Shown in pieces: positions 59,604 to 64,000 of a stretch of DNA of 64,000 bases (its first letter is position 1; the number at the start of each line of letters is the position of its first letter). The notes beneath the pieces were generated by a model. That model saw only the letters and a program-made list of their open reading frames with translations. It searched no databases and had not been told where the DNA came from. This DNA is from Epiperipatus broadwayi (lineage: Eukaryota; Onychophora; Udeonychophora; Euonychophora; Peripatidae), in assembly GCA_028023455.1 (NCBI GenBank), contig JAQFVV010012420.1:3908001-3972000 (forward strand). The letters run 5' to 3'. A program made the translations under genes and the position numbers.

Positions 59604-60495
59604 TATAGTTTTCAAAAAATATATAAAGCGAAAATTACTTATAAATAAATGATGGGTTTGTCAAAAAATATTTACATAAGAGTATAAACATGAATATATT
59701 TATAGATATTACATATTAATGAAATAAAAACTTAGCATAATATTTACATATAAAGTATAATATAAATTTATAAAAGAAAATTATATAATAATAGTAATAA
59801 AAGTTAGTGTATATATAAATAATGAGTTGTAGTTTATAGATATAGTTTAGTTTAAATAATGTGTAATAGAGGGAGCTGGGGTATAAGATTATTTTTGTAA
59901 AAAAAACTTCTTTAAAAAATTAAAGTAAAAGTCATTAAGTTAAAATATTATAATACTTATAGTTTTTAGATTATATATAATAGTAATAACAGAAGAATGA
60001 ATAAGAAAATAATAGATATTATATGATTTGAAAATTAAAAAGAATATTATTAATAAATGAATTAAGATGAAAATAAAATAATAAGTATTTTATAAAATGA
60101 AAGTTTAAGTTTATAAGGAATAGAAGTCAAGTGATTAAGAGATTATTTAAAATAATAAAAATTAATAATATATTTAAATTAATAGCTGTTCATAAATATC
60201 TATATATATTGTCAGGAATACACATGTATAATTTATATTCGCTTTATATTTATATTGTATATTTATTTTATATTACCTGGATTATTTTATTTGGATTTGA
60301 TTATATTTATTTCAGTTTTATTATGTTTTGCTATATTTGATGTTTTTTTTATTAATTTTATTGTTTATGTTTTTTATAGTATTATTTGTGTAGTTATGTA
60401 TTTTATTTTATTCATTGTATCATAGCTCTGAAGAAGACTGCAGAATAGTCAAAATGTAAGATTGGTATGCATATATGTACAACAAAAATGTTTTT

Positions 60496-62443
60496 TGCTA
60501 AAAAGTGTTCAAAATAGATTGGATAAGTTGCATTTATAAAGAAATCTGTAATATCTCCTGTAAAAACATTTTGAGAGAGACATTGCAAGAAGAAAGTTGT
60601 GTTAGATTTTTTTCTTTCTATCTCTACTGGGCTTTCCTCTATTAATTTCATATAAGAGAGTAGAATACATTCAATAAGGTATTAGCATATAAATATTCAT
60701 GGGTCTTCATTCAAACTTAGTATTTTATTATTGTAAAATATTTAATCCCATAACATGGTCATATTTATATTACTTTGCTATTATTAAAATTGTTATTATT
60801 AATAAGAATACCAATTTCCTTTCTTTCCATTATTTTTTATGTTTATACATTTTATCTCCATGATATAGACTTTTACTTAGTCAAACACAGTTATATATGT
60901 ATGAGACATATCATAAACAATCATGTTCTGCATTAAGCAACCAGAAGCAATTCAGAGAAAATGTAATATTATTTTCCTCTGAGAAGAGATCAGTAATGAG
61001 TTTGTAAAGATGATTTGTCTACAAAGGAAGTGACAACTGTAGTAAATATATTTTGCTTTATTAATATAAAGAGAAAGTTGTCTTTACCAGATAGTCCTTT
61101 TGTGATCAAGAAAGGGATGATTTACAGGTAAAGCATTTGTAATGTAATCCTATAAGAGCAACAAATTCATAATATTTAAAAATTTAAAATAATGTTGTCA
61201 TTCTAATCTTATTAAATTGAATTTACTATCACATTAGTTGTGCTTCTATTATTATCACTTTGTAATCATATCCCTTTATATTTGGCATGTTTTCTGGTAT
61301 TTAGAAACATTAGTCATTTTGTATAGTATTTTATTATGTTATACTATATATTTCTATTGTTTATATTATCTTTCTTAACCTCATGCATCCTGTACCATTA
61401 CATTTGTTTCCCCAACTAAATGCAGATTCGTCAGCAGTGGATGACTCATTTTCAGTTCATGCATACTTTCCTCTTACAATATATTAGGAATCAACCTTAG
61501 CTATAACTACTTTTATCTGAAGAACAAAAGGAAGTAATGATATTAAAAATATTTCAATCTTTAGAAATAGTCATCTAACAAAACATTTTTAAGTATGTGC
61601 TAACTAATTTATTTCATTTAATTTTCAGGATAAGAAAAGCTAAGCACTTTAATAGTTCATTTTATTTTTTAAATGGTTTATTTAATTTAGTTTATTTTTA
61701 ATAATTACATTTTTTTAAAAAAATAAGATTTTTCTCATTGTCTATTGAGTAAGCTTGATTTAGTTAAGAAATGGCAATTAATTTATTCATTTAAGTATTT
61801 AATATCAAACTAGATTTATCTTAAAATAGTATTGGCAAAACAATATATATCTGAAAGAATATCTTGATTAATTTTTTCGATTTTATATTTGGTCAATTCA
61901 ATCGAATATATATGGTTGTATTGTTATTTACTGTTAAACTTGTTATCAATTAAATATATTTTTTTAAAATCTAATACACAGTTTTACTCTATTTTTAGTT
62001 TGATATTCCTTTTATATATGTGTGCTGTGATTGTTTAACATAGTGAACTTGTATTTTCACAAACTGAAGAAGTTATTTGCTTATTCGCATTGAATATTTA
62101 GCTGGATATAACTTGTATTTTACTGAATAATTATCATGGATAGATGGCATCTCAAATATTTTTTTTTCTCAGAATGTGTATAGTTGAAATAATATTTTAA
62201 CTTTTATTGTTCAAATATGCATTCACATAAGTAATACCCATTTGATAACATTTTAATATAATATGTTTGATACTTGTACTATTGTCATTATATCAGCTAA
62301 TTTTTTATTCAATATATATTTTTATCAAGCTTACTATGAAAGTATACAGATAAAAAGGATATCGGCATATCATTAAAATATATACAACACTATATATACA
62401 TTATTGTGTCATGAGTTTTAATTTTTGCATGTATTTGTTTCAG
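60496..62443. other. Last part of the 54-kb intron, no gene seen
   Basis: AT-rich sequence leading to the acceptor of the exon at 62444. No frame, RNA gene or named repeat was recognised. The final 40 bases are pyrimidine-rich and end TTTGTTTCAG. Confidence 0.5.
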
Positions 62444-62564
62444 AATAAAGATGTATTTAATGTTAAAGATTGGCAAGAAGGTTTACGAGCTTTATTACCA
62501 AACATTAATATAAGTTTTGGAACACCAACTCCTCTACAAACAAATTCACAGACATCATCTAAAG
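62444..62564 (+). CDS. CNOT4: Internal exon of the host gene, CNOT4-like conserved segment
   Basis: A 121-bp exon between acceptor GTATTTGTTTCAG and donor AAAG|GTATGT. It opens in phase 0, matching the exon ending at 8139, and ends in phase 1. The peptide is NKDVFNVKDWQEGLRALLPN followed by INISFGTPTPLQTNSQTSSK. The DWQEGLRALLPNINISFG core resembles, from memory, the conserved short motif in the C-terminal region of animal CNOT4, reported to help dock NOT4 on the CCR4-NOT complex. CNOT4 is a RING-type E3 ubiquitin ligase with an RRM; those domains would be encoded upstream, outside this window. The assignment depends on this one motif and on remembered sequence, so it is moderate. Nothing else in the window contradicts it. 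Confidence 0.55.
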
Positions 62565-63007
62565 GTATGTAATTCTTCATTTCTTTTTTTTTTCTTTTTG
62601 GGTGTCAGTGTTAATTATCTACAAATATTGTTATGTTATGTCATTAGATATATATATTATTCTGTGATTACATTACAGTGTCTTCTCAATTTACAATGGA
62701 AATCTAAATTTGTTTAACAGTGACTAAATATTTTTATTAAATTATAAAAGGCATATGTATACTCATTTATATAGCAAGATATGGATGGATGATAATTATA
62801 AAGCACTAAACATCAAGATTGCTCATATGATAAAAGAAATTAAGTAGATTATTTTAATATTGGACTTCAGAATAAAATATAATTTTTGTTTCCGTGTTTA
62901 AGTAGCTGAATAAGCAAAAATCAGGATTTGTAAATATTAAGATTAGTCTAAAAAATCTTTCATATAGAGTGGTAACAATAAAATGATAAAGGGAATAAAT
63001 TAATTTT

Positions 63008-64000
63008 AATTCATCATCATCAACCATTATCAGTCCACTGCAGGATGAAGGTCTCTCCAAGTTCAATCTTTTTTTCCTATCTTTAACTTCTCTTCTCCAT
63101 GTCACTCCTGCACATTTTCTTATTTCATCCATCCATCTCGCATGCGGTCTCTTTCTGGGTTTTTTACAATCTCTTGGAATCCAGTTCAAAATTTCAATTG
63201 TCCATCTATTATCATCTCTTCTAGCAATATGTCCAGCCCAACTCCACTTCAGTCTTCTAATTTTCTCAATAAGATCAGTAACATCTGTTTGTTCTCTTAC
63301 CCATACATTGCGTTTTCGATCTCTTCTTGTTACTCCCAACATGCATCTCTCCATACTTCTTTGAGTTGTCTGAAGTTTCTGTATTGCTCTTCTATTAAGT
63401 GTCCAAGTCTCAGATCCATAAGTAAGAACTGGCAAAACACATTTATTAAAAACCTTCCTTTTCAAACACATAGGCATATTTCCTTTTAGTATCAAGTTAT
63501 TTCTACCAAAAGCACTCCAACCAAGTTTAATTCTATGATTAATTTCATCCATTATGTTTCCATCTGGATTAATAATCTGACCAAGGTATTTGTAACTGTT
63601 AACTTCTTCTAACTCATCATAATCAATCTTTATTTTCATATTTTGAGAAAATTTATTAAACATTATTCTAGTCTTTTTAACATTTATCTTTAGTCCTACT
63701 TTCATCTGATAACTCCTGCAACATTTTCTGTAGCTCTAAAGCATTGTTTGCAAAAACAACTACATCATCTGCAAAATCTAAATGACTTAAATAATCTCCA
63801 TTTACTTTCACTAGTTTAGCTTTCCATTTTAATCCACAAAATACTTCTTGCAGCACTGCTGTAAAAAGTTTTGGAGATATGGAATCACCCTGTCTTACAC
63901 AGTTTTCAATGTTGGTTTTCCTGCTATCATTATGTAATCTAATTGTTGCTGTTGCATTTTTATAAATATTCTTTAAAATATGACAATATCCTGGATCTAC
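63008..64000 (-). mobile_element. RTE-type non-LTR retrotransposon, 3' part, runs off the window
   Basis: On minus, the 3' terminus is an (ATC)n-type repeat at about 63008-63025, after a CCTGCAGTGGACTGATAATG phrase shared with the 46.8-kb copy. The element extends past 64000 into the RT. It is the better preserved of the two copies of this family, and both are in reverse orientation to the host gene. Confidence 0.9.
63008..64000 (-). pseudogene. Reverse transcriptase C-terminal half of the RTE copy, one frameshift seen
   Basis: From the window edge: VDPGYCHILKNIYKNATATI, then RQGDSISPKLFTAVLQEVF (RT motif), VNGDYLSHLDFADDVVVFAN (FADD catalytic box), LQKMLQELSDES. Near 63700 the frame shifts by one base and continues as MKVGLKINVKKTRIMFNKFS, YKYLGQIINPDGN, RNNLILKGNMP, CVLPVLTYGSETWTLNRRAI, LKWSWAGHIARRDDNRWTIE, ILNWIPRDCKKPRKRPHARW and MDEIRKCAGVTWRREVKDRK. 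The coding part probably ends near 63020, close to the 3' repeat; the open frame runs on to 62854 through flanking DNA. The single shift suggests a fairly young copy. The endonuclease half lies beyond the window. Confidence 0.85.

Larger units (their letters stand above)
54815..60495. mobile_element. Penelope-like element pair 2, head-to-head, with later insertions
   Basis: Left arm (54815 to about 57460, minus) and right arm (about 57500 to 60495, plus) are diverged inverted copies meeting near 57483. Landmarks shared in mirror order include a TGTACATATAT tail, an ATC(A/T)TAC-type word, GAATGAATAA, ATTCTTCTGTTATTA, AAATGATGGGTTTG, YVGETK-coding sequence, and AAGCAATAT.TATATGAATG at the centre. 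The left arm is interrupted by a zf-RVT non-LTR fragment (55395-56350) and the right arm by a Tigger-like element (58412-59603). Both Penelope copies are full of stops. Older than pair 1. Flanking target duplication not resolved. Confidence 0.75.

Noticed and set aside
63142-63489. 115-codon plus frame and the similar 141-codon frame at 46747-47172
   Set aside because: Antisense shadows of the RTE C-terminal coding region; the minus strand carries the recognisable motifs.

Overview
The window is AT-rich, intron-dominated animal DNA. I infer an arthropod-like invertebrate because non-LTR retrotransposons of the RTE/BovB group, GIY-YIG Penelope-like elements, Tigger/pogo-type and hAT DNA transposons are packed into very long introns. 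The species cannot be fixed from sequence alone. There is no prokaryotic-style gene layout, no CRISPR array and no convincing intact tRNA or rRNA gene.

Host gene: three plus-strand coding exons with good splice sites sit at 3761-3900, 8050-8139 and 62444-62564. Their phases join without a break (2/0, 0/0, 0/1), so they read as consecutive internal exons of one gene whose ends lie outside the window. The last exon carries DWQEGLRALLPNINISFG, which from memory resembles the conserved C-terminal segment of metazoan CNOT4 (NOT4, the E3 ligase attached to CCR4-NOT). A further exon-like segment at 7425-7514 fits the upstream phase and runs to a stop, so it could be an alternative last exon. The intron between the second and third exons is about 54.3 kb and holds nearly everything else.

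Layout: 0.8-2.5 kb is a four-unit composite repeat (two direct, two inverted) flanked by a 12-bp direct repeat. About 8.4-11.0 kb is a possible decayed TIR element with a broken protein-coding relic. 11.3-12.3, 35.5-39.5 and 58.4-59.6 kb are three Tigger/pogo-like elements. Decayed non-LTR remnants lie at 16.6, 17.4-19.0 and 31.9-34.9 kb; RTE-type copies lie at 46.8-49.5 kb and 63.0-64.0 kb. 22.4-25.1 and 44.1-45.7 kb are two related TIR elements whose cores are tandem repeats. 43.4-43.8 kb is a short hAT element. 51.9-53.8 kb is a long-inverted-repeat element. 36.6-39.3 and 54.8-60.5 kb are two separate head-to-head pairs of Penelope-like copies.

Most interesting: (1) a group of TIR elements (22.4, 44.1, probably 51.9 and perhaps 8.4 kb) with similar roughly 42-bp ends carrying a GGCGCT/CTCF-like subterminal core, no recognisable transposase and tandem-repeat or foldback bodies; (2) the same head-to-head architecture in two unrelated-looking Penelope-like insertions, one bounded by a 14-bp target duplication; (3) the composite repeat at 0.8-2.5 kb that seems to have moved as one unit. 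Everything was read by eye; family assignments are from remembered motifs, not searches.
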